Positions 49,617-59,689 of a stretch of DNA of 64,000 nt are shown here, one piece after another; the stretch's first letter is position 1, and the number at the start of each line of letters is the position of its first letter. Made by a program: the position numbers and the translations under genes. This DNA comes from Hofstenia miamia (taxonomy: Eukaryota; Xenacoelomorpha; Acoela). Below the pieces are notes generated by a model. It had not been told where the DNA came from. It saw only the letters and a list, made by a program, of their open reading frames with translations, and made no database searches. Location: the NCBI GenBank assembly GCA_004352715.1, contig SCFE01000040.1, positions 1,125,007 to 1,189,006 of the forward strand, given 5' to 3'.

Positions 49617-49948
49617 TTGTTCTCAAGGATCGCGTGTTTTATCATGAAATACATTTCTCAAAGGTAAAAGCAAATTATTAACTTGGTTTTAAATTAACAT
49701 TGTTTCTTAGCCAACACTGTAATTATTAACTAACAATGGAAAATACTATCACATTGACGAATTCCCATGATCAAATAACACATTAAGAAGAAAGAATGTT
49801 GGACGCATTTACCCCCAACAAAAAAGCATGTTTTTTGGATTCTCTGATTATCCATTGTATGCAAGTTAGATAAAAGTGTGTGGCATGTGAAAACCAGAAT
49901 TTGGAAGAAAACAACCAATGTTAGAGAAGAGGGAACACATGCATATTT

Positions 49949-51147
49949 CATGGGACATATTTTTTTGCTAGTGAATATATCAAAATAATTTATTTGATAG
50001 TAATTATGTGTTAATTTAATATGTCAAAAGAGTGTCTATAAGATCTTGATTATTATTTGCATGGCGTAATTATTCCCTATTTGATTTTGCGGATGCATAA
50101 CATTTATACTGATGCTTAGATATAATTTATTGATGGCATTGTGTGATTATCGACACACATCAGATGAACAAGACTTGACGAAAATTATCTATGCATGGGA
50201 AATGAAGACGAAGGTTGATGAGAATATATGAACTCACATCAATGTTGGCAGTGAAAAACTAATACAATAGACAAAATTTAATAGCATAATTTACCATTAT
50301 TATAAGTGTAGCATATATAATATAAATGTGTTTTGTCTTGTTTTTAAAAAAATGTGGGCTTTACCATTTTCACTTAAATATGCGGTTTTTATATTTTGGA
50401 AATTGATGAATTTTGTTTTAACATGTAAACTAGACAAGTGCGTTTTTTACTAATGTCTAAAAATTTTAAACGTTTTTATTAGAATGGATTGCAACCTCTT
50501 TTTATTTACTTTCTACATTTCATATTTTCCATACAAATTATGATAAANCATGGGACATATTTTTTTGCTAGTGAATATATCAAAATAATTTATTTGATAG
50601 TAATTATGTGTTAATTTAATATGTCAAAAGAGTGTCTATAAGATCTTGATTATTATTTGCATGGCGTAATTATTCCCTATTTGATTTTGCGGATGCATAA
50701 CATTTATACTGATGCTTAGATATAATTTATTGATGGCATTGTGTGATTATCGACACACATCAGATGAACAAGACTTGACGAAAATTATCTATGCATGGGA
50801 AATGAAGACGAAGGTTGATGAGAATATATGAACTCACATCAATGTTGGCAGTGAAAAACTAATACAATAGACAAAATTTAATAGCATAATTTACCATTAT
50901 TATAAGTGTAGCATATATAATATAAATGTGTTTTGTCTTGTTTTTAAAAAAATGTGGGCTTTACCATTTTCACTTAAATATGCGGTTTTTATATTTTGGA
51001 AATTGATGAATTTTGTTTTAACATGTAAACTAGACAAGTGCGTTTTTTACTAATGTCTAAAAATTTTAAACGTTTTTATTAGAATGGATTGCAACCTCTT
51101 TTTATTTACTTTCTACATTTCATATTTTCCATACAAATTATGATAAA
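49949..51147. repeat. 599-bp direct duplication joined by one n at 50548
   Basis: 49949-50547 equals 50549-51147 at every line compared, offset 600, with an n at the joint; probable assembly artefact. The copied DNA is AT-rich with no gene. Confidence 0.85.
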
Positions 51148-51585
51148 CGTGTTAACAATGAATTTTGACAAATGCAAAAGGCAGTTTTGAAAGTTTTCCC
51201 AAATTACACTGTACATGCAATCATCTGAACTCATGGAAAAAACAATGAGGCATATTAACAAAATGCAATGCATGCAGGCAAGTGTGTTATATCCATGTAT
51301 ATTTGCATTAGCCATCATTATATCAAAACAATTAAATTGGCCCCACCAACATGAATCACCATAAAATCAATTAAAAATCCAATTAGTGATAGTTGTCAAA
51401 AAGCACTTTGCAAGTTATCGCAACCTGTCAGAAATCCATTAGTCAAGTATGTGACGTCACTGAAAACCTATTAGTGATCTGTCAATCAAGTGGTGAGTCA
51501 CTAAAAAACACTCCTCCAATATCCGTGAATCACTAGAGGTCAAAATGTCAGTTTGTGGGATCTCGTATGCATTATGTATACTACT
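51115..51585 (-). repeat. Right terminal inverted repeat of Polinton A
   Basis: Reverse complement of the left TIR, with about 85-90% match by eye in the outer 230 bp and patchier inside. It ends ...ATGTATACTACT, followed by the AATAAT duplication at 51586-51591. Confidence 0.85.
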
Positions 51586-51689
51586 AATAATGTAGAACAA
51601 ATTTAGGTTTCAACTTTTCAAGCAATTTGGAACATACTCCAAGAAGACTCCATTGTTTTGTCAAATGACATTATAGGGGACTGATAGAA

Positions 51690-52206
51690 CACTAATAAGA
51701 ATATTCAGAAAAAGGCTGTTGGGATGACAAGACAGCATTCTTGCATGCAGTAATAACTTAGGATTGCTAGTTCATTTACTGATAAAATTATTCTTCTAGA
51801 GAGACCTTACTAAGCAATTCAGTGGTACTTTTAGTGTTGATGTATTATCCAAATTTGGAGCCTTGAATGTAAAAAAGAGATAAATTTTCAAATTTTTCAG
51901 ATCATCATATCAAGATTCATGCTTGGTATCTATGTATCTATGGACCACGTGCTTAGATCAGAATACTATGAATTTGAAGAAAAAACGAAATTCACAATGA
52001 GGGTTGAATATACATTTATCGTTACCTAAAATTATAATTTTGGTAGTAAAGGTTATTTTCGTATTTAAAATATTATTAGCATTAATATTTACAATTTTAA
52101 AAATTACCAAATGGAATCCAAAAACTTGAATTTTAAAAATATTAAGCCTTGCCCAGATCCAACTCAAGCTCGCAAGCAGAATTCATTGTCAAAACTCTAG
52201 TTATAT
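51690..52206. other. Flank of Polinton A: partner direct repeat, then non-coding
   Basis: 51690-51835 is the partner of 35098-35258. The rest has no recognised feature. Confidence 0.45.
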
Positions 52207-52224
52207 ACTTGAAGGGAGATGATT
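52207..52224. repeat. Short interstitial telomere-type tract
   Basis: Three TTAGGG units in a row. Too short to mean a chromosome end; probably a repair or fusion scar. Confidence 0.8.
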
Positions 52225-53099
52225 AGGGTTAGGGTTAGGGTTCAAAGTTAATAGCACGCATCCCGATTTAAAACTGCAATATTTCAACCTTATTTAATAT
52301 TTTGATTCTACTAATCGTTTCATAAGGAAGCGGTCCAAATAATCTCTATTAAAACGCTAATAATTGTGGAAATTCACCCGTCAACTGCGGCATAATTATA
52401 CACTCTTTGAATTCCGAGCACAAAATTTTATGGAAAACCCTGATAAAAAATTCTATAATGTGTTAACCTAACGATATTTTAGAGGAAACTAATATTTTAG
52501 TTTATCATTTCTGGACCACTTCCCGTCTATGTACTTTATGTTATTACAGTTGGTATAAATTTTGTAGACGATGTGACAAATATGAAATACTATAAAAGTA
52601 AGTTGCTTCTATTGTCTAGACTAGAAAATATAAAGTCAATGCTTTTCAGTAAGTTACTATAATTCTAAGTAGCATTATAAATATAAAATTTATCAATCAA
52701 AAAGTAGTAAAACGATTAAAAGACGTCTTAAAATGGCTTAGAAACCTTTAGAAAACACTGAGAAGACGCTTAGAATCTAGGTCAGGTGTAGAATATCCTT
52801 AGCAATTGCTTAGAGGACGTCTAGAAAGCATTTAGTAGACCTTTTTTTATAGAACCATTGAAAATTAATAATTAAATATTACTACTAAGCGATTTTATAA
52901 CCCATTAATCATGCCACTAACTAGGAAATAATCGTAATTCATCCAAAGTATCCTAGTTTATACTTTTCAACATATGTGCCAATAATTTTGGGAATTATAA
53001 ATTATAAATGTCACTTAACATCATTTTATGCCAATAGTAAAAGTAATAATGCTAATTACAATGCTAACTATACTTTATGCAAGACACTGTTGAAGTAGA
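52225..53099. repeat. Non-coding; 11-bp periodic repeat block 1 (about 52720-52850)
   Basis: In 52720-52850, words of the form TTAGAA(A/G)NNNN recur every 10-12 bp (e.g. CTTAGAAACCTT, GACGTCTAGAAAGC, TTTAGTAGACC). The rest of the stretch has no recognisable feature. Confidence 0.55.
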
Positions 53100-53690
53100 A
53101 AAATCATTTTAAATACTTATGTGTCACTATTAGCAATGATTTCAAATGGAATATGCATATAAATAATATTACATCAAATGCATATCAAAAGTTAGGAATG
53201 ATGGAAAATGATTCGTTCAAAGCCCCAATAAAGGTAAGGCAAATTGCATACCTAACATTATAGCGAACAATTTTGGAATGTGCAGGTGAAATCTGGGATC
53301 CGTATATGCAAAAACATGTTGAACAGTTGGAAAGAGTTCAAAGACGAGCAGTTAAGTATATTTGTAGTATCAGACGACGAATAGAAAGCGTTTCCATTAA
53401 AAGAAAAAGACTTAAACTTACAAGCAATAAAATATCAAAGGAGAATATCTCGTTGTAAAGTGATGCAAACTACATTGACCAATGATGTGCACTCATTTCT
53501 TGTTCAAAGCTTTAAGAAATTTAATCCCTGTGATGATTCTTATAACACCAGATCTGCATCAGAAAATTTACAATTATCACAATTTTCTGCATCATAGTTT
53601 TACTTACAGGACCTCACGAGATGTGCGTCCAACAAACTATTAAAATTAGGCAATATTGATGGCCTTCATTTCTCTAAAAATTTGGTCTAA
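53100..53690 (+). pseudogene. LINE reverse transcriptase C-terminal fragment
   Basis: Frames in order read LGVTISNDFKWNMHINNITS, NAYQKLGMM, APIKVRQIAYLTL, stop, ILECAGEIWDPYMQKHVEQLERVQRRAVKYI, then RRISRCKVM and YNTRSASENLQLSQF. This matches the region after the RT palm in CR1/L2/Jockey-like LINEs ('YLGV.I...L.W..HI..I..KA...LG...R.L......K...Y..LV.P.LEY....W.P.....I..LE.VQRRA.R.I'). Frameshifts and stops are present and the N-terminal RT is absent. A different copy from the LINE at 11828-14010. Confidence 0.75.
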
Positions 53691-53914
53691 ACGTTGCAAA
53701 AGAGAACTAGAACTAAATTTAAAAAAATATTTTTTAGAAAAATCGTAGAAAAATATACTGCCAATTAATTTTTCATTTGCTTATAATCAATAACCACTTA
53801 GCCCTGAACTTTTGCATAAATTGTTCTTATAATGCCTTGATTATTCAAATGTTAAATATCTATGGAGAGTTTCTGATCTGGTCCATTAGAAAGCCTGACA
53901 AAATTGTAACAAAC

Positions 53915-54045
53915 ATTTAGGAATTGTTTAAAAAACTCTTAGAAATTGCCTAGAAATAGCTTAGAAATTATTTAGAAAACATTTAGTAATGATTTAGTAA
54001 ACGTTTAGAAGACGTCTAGGAGACTTTTAGAAATTTTGAGAAAGT
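53915..54045 (+). repeat. 11-bp periodic repeat block 2
   Basis: Consecutive 11-mers: CTTAGAAATTG, CCTAGAAATAG, CTTAGAAATTA, then TTAGAAAACAT, TTAGTAATGAT, TTAGTAAACGT, TTAGAAGACGT, CTAGGAGACTT. The periodicity and consensus (TTAGAARAYRT) are the same as in block 1, in the same orientation. Confidence 0.65.
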
Positions 54046-54578
54046 GTATTATTTTTAAAGAATCTTAGCCATTCCTCTTTGAAACGTTTTCTCTAGAGAG
54101 CCGAGTGGTGCCAAACAATCTCAAAATCAATACGAGCCCAGCCGAACCGAGTTTAAGACTTTCAGGTCATTGCCAAGTATGAGTACGCATATGCAGATAA
54201 ACAAGGATTTTGGGACAACTATTGAAAATAACAGATGATCTTAAGCAAAACCCAAACAACAACAGTAGGTTACACTGAAAATATCATATAAATTCATAAT
54301 TGCTCATTCAGAGAAAGAATGATGCCCTAAATTTTGAAAATATATTTATGGATGACATACAATTTTTTATTAAAGTAATATTAAGTTAATAAATCCATAA
54401 TCTTCTCTTAACACGATGTTTCTGCTCTCAGCAGTTTCTTTCGATTACTGTTTTGTTAATAGTGTTAGTTAATTTTGACAGAATCCTTATCAAAAAAAAA
54501 ATAAACGTATTGAATCTTATAAACATTAATAATAATTATCGAAATTTTTTAACTATATATCTTTCTATCTATACATTC

Positions 54579-54615
<37 letters not shown>
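54046..54615. other. Non-coding, ending in a (TA)n tract
   Basis: No gene recognised. The (TA)n at 54586-54615 is the insertion site of the Tc1-like element. Confidence 0.55.
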
Positions 54616-54618
<3 letters not shown>

Positions 54619-55971
54619 GGCTGCAAAAAAAATGAGACTGAACACCTATTTTTTCACGCTTTGTGGAAACGTATTGAGACGTTTTAGNNNNNNNNNNNNN
54701 NNNNNNNNNNNNNNNNNNNNNNNNNNNNNNNNNNNNNNNNNNNNNNNNNNNNNNNNNNNNNNNNNNNNNNNNNNNNNNNNNNNNNNNNNNNNNNNNNNNN
54801 NNNNNNNNNNNNNNNNNNNNNNNNNNNNNNNNNNNNNNNNNNNNNNNNNNNNNNNNNNNNNNNNNNNNNNNNNNNNNNNNNNNNNNNNNNNNNNNNNNNN
54901 NNNNNNNNNNNNNNNNNNNNNNNNNNNNNNNNNNNNNNNNNNNNNNNNNNNNNNNNNNNNNNNNNNNNNNNNNNNNNNNNNNNNNNNNNNNNNNNNNNNN
55001 NNNNNNNNNNNNNNNNNNNNNNNNNNNNNNNNNNNNNNNNNNNNNNNNNNNNNNNNNNNNNNNNNNNNNNNNNNNNNNNNNNNNNNNNNNNNNNNNNNNN
55101 NNNNNNNNNNNNNNNNNNNNNNNNNNNNNNNNNNNNNNNNNNNNNNNNNNNNNNNNNNNNNNNNNNNNNNNNNNNNNNNNNNNNNNNNNNNNNNNNNNNN
55201 NNNNNNNNNNNNNNNNNNNNNNNNNNNNNNNNNNNNNNNNNNNNNNNNNNNNNNNNNNNNNNNNNNNNNNNNNNNNNNNNNNNNNNNNNNNNNNNNNNNN
55301 NNNNNNNNNNNNNNNNNNNNNNNNNNNNNNNNNNNNNNNNNNNNNNNNNNNNNNNNNNNNNNNNNNNNNNNNNNNNNNNNNNNNNNNNNNNNNNNNNNNN
55401 NNNNNNNNNNNNNNNNNNNNNNNNNNNNNNNNNNNNNNNNNNNNNNNNNNNNNNNNNNNNNNNNNNNNNNNNNNNNNNNNNNNNNNNNNNNNNNNCCAAA
55501 TTATAGCTGAATTTATGCCTTATGCTGATGCTTTATATGATGATGGATGGATACTCCAACAGGACGGAGCAACCCCGCACACGTCAGCAAAGACAAAAAA
55601 TTGGTTTTCTGAAAATAATATCCAGTTTTTGCAATGGCCACCAAGTTCTGCTGATCTTTCTCCAATCAAAAACGGTTGGCAGATATTGAAAAATGACATT
55701 GAGAAGAAAAATCCGAAAAATATATCCGATTTAAAAGAAAAAATCCAAGAAAGTCAACACATTTTGACATCTGAAATGAAGTCCAATTTAATGAAATCAG
55801 TTTCAGTTCGTTTGAATGAAGTTATTTCTAGAGGAAAACAAATTAGACTTTGATGCTTTTTACTTATAGTCCTTTAATGTATCTTTAAAATCTTACCTTT
55901 CTTGAGTTGTTACATTCAGTAGTTCAAAAGTAATATGCCTTTTTTCTAGTCTCATTTTTTTTGCAGCCAAC
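54616..55971 (+). mobile_element. Tc1-like DNA transposon (1356 bp including an 808-N gap)
   Basis: Perfect 24-bp inverted termini at 54616-54639 and 55948-55971, starting GTTGGCTGCAAAAAAAATGA, with TA on both outer sides inside a (TA)n tract. Length is normal for a Tc1-like element. The gap 54688-55495 hides most of the transposase. A plus frame that begins in the left terminus (MAAKKM...) is an accident of the TIR. Confidence 0.85.
55497..55853 (+). pseudogene. Tc1-like transposase, C-terminal part with catalytic E replaced by K
   Basis: Open from the gap to the stop at 55853. WILQQDGATPHTS carries the second catalytic aspartate. FLQWPPSSADLSPIKNGWQILK is the usual 'WP..SPDLNPIEN.W..LK' block, but the glutamate of IEN is lysine. 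There are 34 residues between this D and the altered position, the DD34E spacing of the Tc1 group. The DDE triad cuts and joins DNA ends; with K the enzyme should be dead unless this is a sequencing error. The first aspartate lies in the gap. The frame is otherwise clean, so inactivation looks recent. Confidence 0.8.
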
Positions 55972-57889
55972 TATATATAGAACTGGACAAAGATGGACAC
56001 GTGTTTGGTTTGCCCGCGCAGGTTGCGGTTTTACCCGCATCCGCTCGGGTGTGGTGCAGTGCGGGTACTGAATTTCATATGACATGTGGGCTGCGGTGCT
56101 GTGCGTGTGGAGATTTTTATTTTGCTACATATGGAATATTAAGCTAATACACTATTAATTATACTACTCTATATGATATAATATTATTGCATCTCATTCC
56201 CAGCGTCTCTAGCATGTAAAAAATCTATAAATTTGCTATCTCATCCACTTGGCGGGAATAGAGCAACTCTTTTAATCAATCGACTACTGATAGGCACATA
56301 CTTCAAGGTAACAATTAATTAACTATCCATCTAATGTTTACTATTTAGGTAAGCTCCACGTTGTTCGATTAGCACTCCAGTTCTTACCCAAGGGCCTCTG
56401 CCCGACGCTAATCCTTAATTCATTTAATCAATCCATTGTGATGCATTTTCTTCCGTTCTGCCGATGCCTCAGTTCAAACACAACAATTATGTGTACCTTA
56501 GTTTAGTGCGGTGCTACTTATATATCAACACAATTCGACTTATCTTTATTACTGAATATAACTAATAGATATGATTGTTGTGTTTGGCATTTACTAATTT
56601 TACTGTTTAGGCAACCGGGAAAAGCACTAGCTGCAAGGTGGTTGATTTTGATTTTAAAAAAATAACTTAACTATAACCATCAATAGCAATTCAGATAAGG
56701 CATAAAAATGTTTTCTGCTTCCTAACCTACATTTAGATAATATATGGCTCTGAAATATAATACTGTCTTCTTATTGGTCTCATTATAATAAACTATTTGG
56801 ATCTAAAACAAAGGTTAATTCCTACGGTTGGCTAACTAGCCTATATCGAATTCGTTACTATATGCAGGAGGACAAAGTTAGCTAGCTAAGTGAGTAGTGA
56901 GAAAAAAACACTTAGTCGTACACCTAACTTAAGTGCAGCTTGTGGTCAGGGGCAAAGAACCTTGAATCATTCCCGACGTGGATTCCTGTGACCATTACTG
57001 TACACGAATCGCTTAGCTAACCATTCAGATAAATCAAACCGTTAATAAATCAATTCCAAAGAAGTTACTTTTTTCACTTTCTACATTGTTTTGCAACTAT
57101 TTATACTATTGGTAAAACAAGTACCTGCCGCCGTTTTAAATTTAAATTCACGTATCTATTGAGGTACATCTCCAATTAATTTGAATTCACCAACTCACAT
57201 CAGAGGATGATTGCAGAGGGTGTGCCCACCCATCAATTAAGCATTTTTTAAAATTGCATTGACAAACGAGATCTTCCAATGTTCCAATTTTTGTGTGAAA
57301 CCAGGAATGGCATTGTGAACTGTGAAATGTAAACTGTGTGTGGGGTGATTTTGCCAAACATATTTCTTTCGATTTCTACATAGCTTAACATCAAAAAAGA
57401 TATAATTGATCGATTATTTCGCGAAAATGTGAGTTAAATGTTTTTCAATGATTAATTATTAGGGTAGAAATAGCAAAATCATTAATATATAATATATTTA
57501 CAATAAATTTCATAGGGCAAATTAGATATTTCTGCTAAATGTAGCCACTATGTTCTCTATAATAACGAATTTCGTAACCAAAATAACATTAGTTGTATGC
57601 TGTAATTCTCTCCAAACATCATAGCTCATCAAAGGAATTTGAACAAGCGAATTTTTAGTCTTGTTTAGTAGATACTACATGTTTAGTTTGTGATTTAATT
57701 ACTTTTTAACCAATATCTTGATATCCTTTCCATTTCAATTTTTGGTTGTTGTTTGATAAACCCCAAGCAGTTTTCATAAAGATGTCAATAATATGTGTTC
57801 CGGTTTTACAATATTCACATGATTCCCTCTAGTCAAAGCATTGTCAAAACAAAGTAACTTTGCTCAACAGCCCATCCCTCATATCATAG
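55972..57889. mobile_element. Non-coding, with an LTR-family relic at about 56230-56840
   Basis: Within 56230-56840, AAGGGCCTCTGCCCGACGC and TTTGGATCTAAAACAAAGG are diverged relatives of segments at 30160-30185 and 33024-33061, suggesting a solo or second LTR copy. GC-richer CGGGT-type words at 56010-56085 follow the Tc1 element. The remainder to 57889 has no gene that I recognise. Confidence 0.35.
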
Positions 57890-57895
57890 GAGGTG
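57890..57895. repeat. Left target-site duplication of Polinton B (GAGGTG)
   Basis: GAGGTG precedes AGTAGTAAGAGAC. The same 6-mer follows the opposite terminus at 62983-62988. Confidence 0.75.
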
Positions 57896-57933
57896 AGTAG
57901 TAAGAGACAGGCATGACCCCGTTACATTGGGAC

Positions 57934-58965
57934 ACCCTGAAGTTCTCATAACACCCTATTACTATTTGCCACATGAAAATGAAGTGATTCTATTCGACGC
58001 CATCTAGCGACGAAATATTTTTGACATAACTAAAATGAGCACATTAATTTTTTAGACAATTTGCTTAGACCAAAGTGAGAATTTTTGATTTTTTAGGATT
58101 TAGGCAATCTGATATTTTTGATGACAAATTTCACTTAGGGCATGTTTGTTGTAGCAATGTTTAAACATGCAACGTAATGTTTTAAGGAAAACAATTCATA
58201 GATCTAAAACCCAAATAAATGATGTGTTATTTGCATTAGAGCGTGTTTCCAAGTGTGTTAATATTGATCAAAACAAATATGCAAGAGGTGGAAAACAGCA
58301 ATTTCTTTAGCAAATTGTGTATAAATTGTAAAAGCGTACATTACCACAATAGCTTTGAGTGATGAAGTTCAGCATTGTACAACCTTCAAGTTTCCATCTT
58401 CATTCTAAAATATGACGGCACTTCCACATTCACCCAGGAGGTGGCCGCCAGAAATGCGTTAAGCCATTTATTTAATGTGGCTGGCTTTCCCCAGGAGGCC
58501 TATTGTTACCACAGACCTAAACACATAGTAAGTTAATAATAAAATAAAAATTATGCCTCTGGTAATCCGCAAGTGTATGTTGAGGGATTGTAAGCAGAGC
58601 AGTGCAATGTTCAATTGAATTTCTTCCCAAATTGAGGCCATCCCACCAACATTACCTAAATAGAGTAAAAGTGCAATATAGTGAAAATAAATACATATAC
58701 CTTTGTAGATAGTGTATTGAGATCAACCATCTCCTGCAAAGTGTAAACAAGAAATGAGTGCAATTTAAATAAACACTCTTTAAATATAACATTTTAAAAA
58801 ATACTTGTTCAGAAATAGAAGTGAAACCACAAGACAAAATTTATTTACAAAAGCATCACAAAATCCAGTTAAATGAGTTTATCTAAAACAAATGTAAGTA
58901 ATAGTTTTATAGGAAAACTAAATACAAGTCTCTTTTCTTTGTTATTCACCAAGTACATGCGGTTT
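57934..58965. other. Left interior of Polinton B, no assigned gene
   Basis: A plus-strand frame around 58412-58535 (YDGTSTFTQEVAARNALSHL then FNVAGFPQEAYCYHRPKH) looks protein-like and less AT-rich than its surroundings. It has no ATG and no known motif, so it may be an exon scrap of a captured or element gene. The rest is AT-rich. Confidence 0.35.
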
Positions 58966-59060
58966 TCATTGTTGTGGGGTGATGATGAGTCTTTTTGGGG
59001 GAGGTCCAGTGTTTATATCAGGAGCAGGTCGTTTCAACTGTGAAGCAGGAAGGGTAATAT

Positions 59061-59105
59061 CTAAAAACACACATGAATATTTTATAAAATAATTAATAAG
59101 CTTAC
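59061..59105 (-). other. 45-nt intron in PolB of Polinton B
   Basis: On the minus strand: GGACATAGAG|GTAAGC ... GTGTTTTTAG|ATATTACC. It splits a GHR-D aspartate codon after base one, the same position and phase as the 44-nt intron of Polinton A. Confidence 0.75.
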
Positions 59106-59689
59106 CTCTATGTCCATAAGGCAGACTTTGATATTTGTTCAGGAGGTATCGTTTATCATCATAAGGTGTAAGTGAAATTTTGTTTGTAGTTTGCATTGAA
59201 ATGTTGTGATCATGACTTCTAATGGCTGTCATTGGATGACGAACAATTTCTTCTGTATCCAAAATTGATTTGAACAGATCAAAATTCATCATCTTCTTGA
59301 CAGCCCCCACAACCCCCTTAGCACTCACGTTCTCATTATATTCACTGTTAGAAACATATTGAACTGAATACATTTTTGATTTCAGGGCAACCACCTGACT
59401 TATGACATCACCACCAAGTTCGTCTTTGACCTTTAAAGAGGAGGGAGTCTGTAAAGCACTGTGACTTGGTTTGTAAAGGCAGGCTTCATTATATTATAGT
59501 GGAACTTGAACATTTCCAACATTGAAAGATCCAAAATGACCTGCCCCACATAATTTGGTTTATTCCATACAATCTCTTTATTTCGTAGCATGACCTGCAC
59601 CAAGTCTTCACTGATTATATTGAATGATTTGAATTCTGGTTGTTTTATTAATTTCTCTGCTGCTTCTTGATCACCAACAAATTTTGCCC

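Larger units (their letters stand above)
35349..51585 (+). mobile_element. Polinton/Maverick-like element A, complete from TIR to TIR
   Basis: Termini begin AGTAGTATACATAA on the left and read the same on the reverse strand at the right, flanked by a perfect 6-bp duplication. Polintons are known for long inverted repeats starting 5'-AG, 6-bp duplications and a protein-primed family B polymerase, and all three are present. The span is 16.2 kb. Removing three n-junction duplications (about 2.5 kb) and two inserted elements (873 and 601 bp) leaves about 12 kb, short for a full Polinton (15-20 kb). The contents are small ORFs on the left, PolB in the middle and no recognisable gene in the right third. 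Integrase, ATPase, protease and capsid genes were not found. Viral-type element, decayed. Confidence 0.85.
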
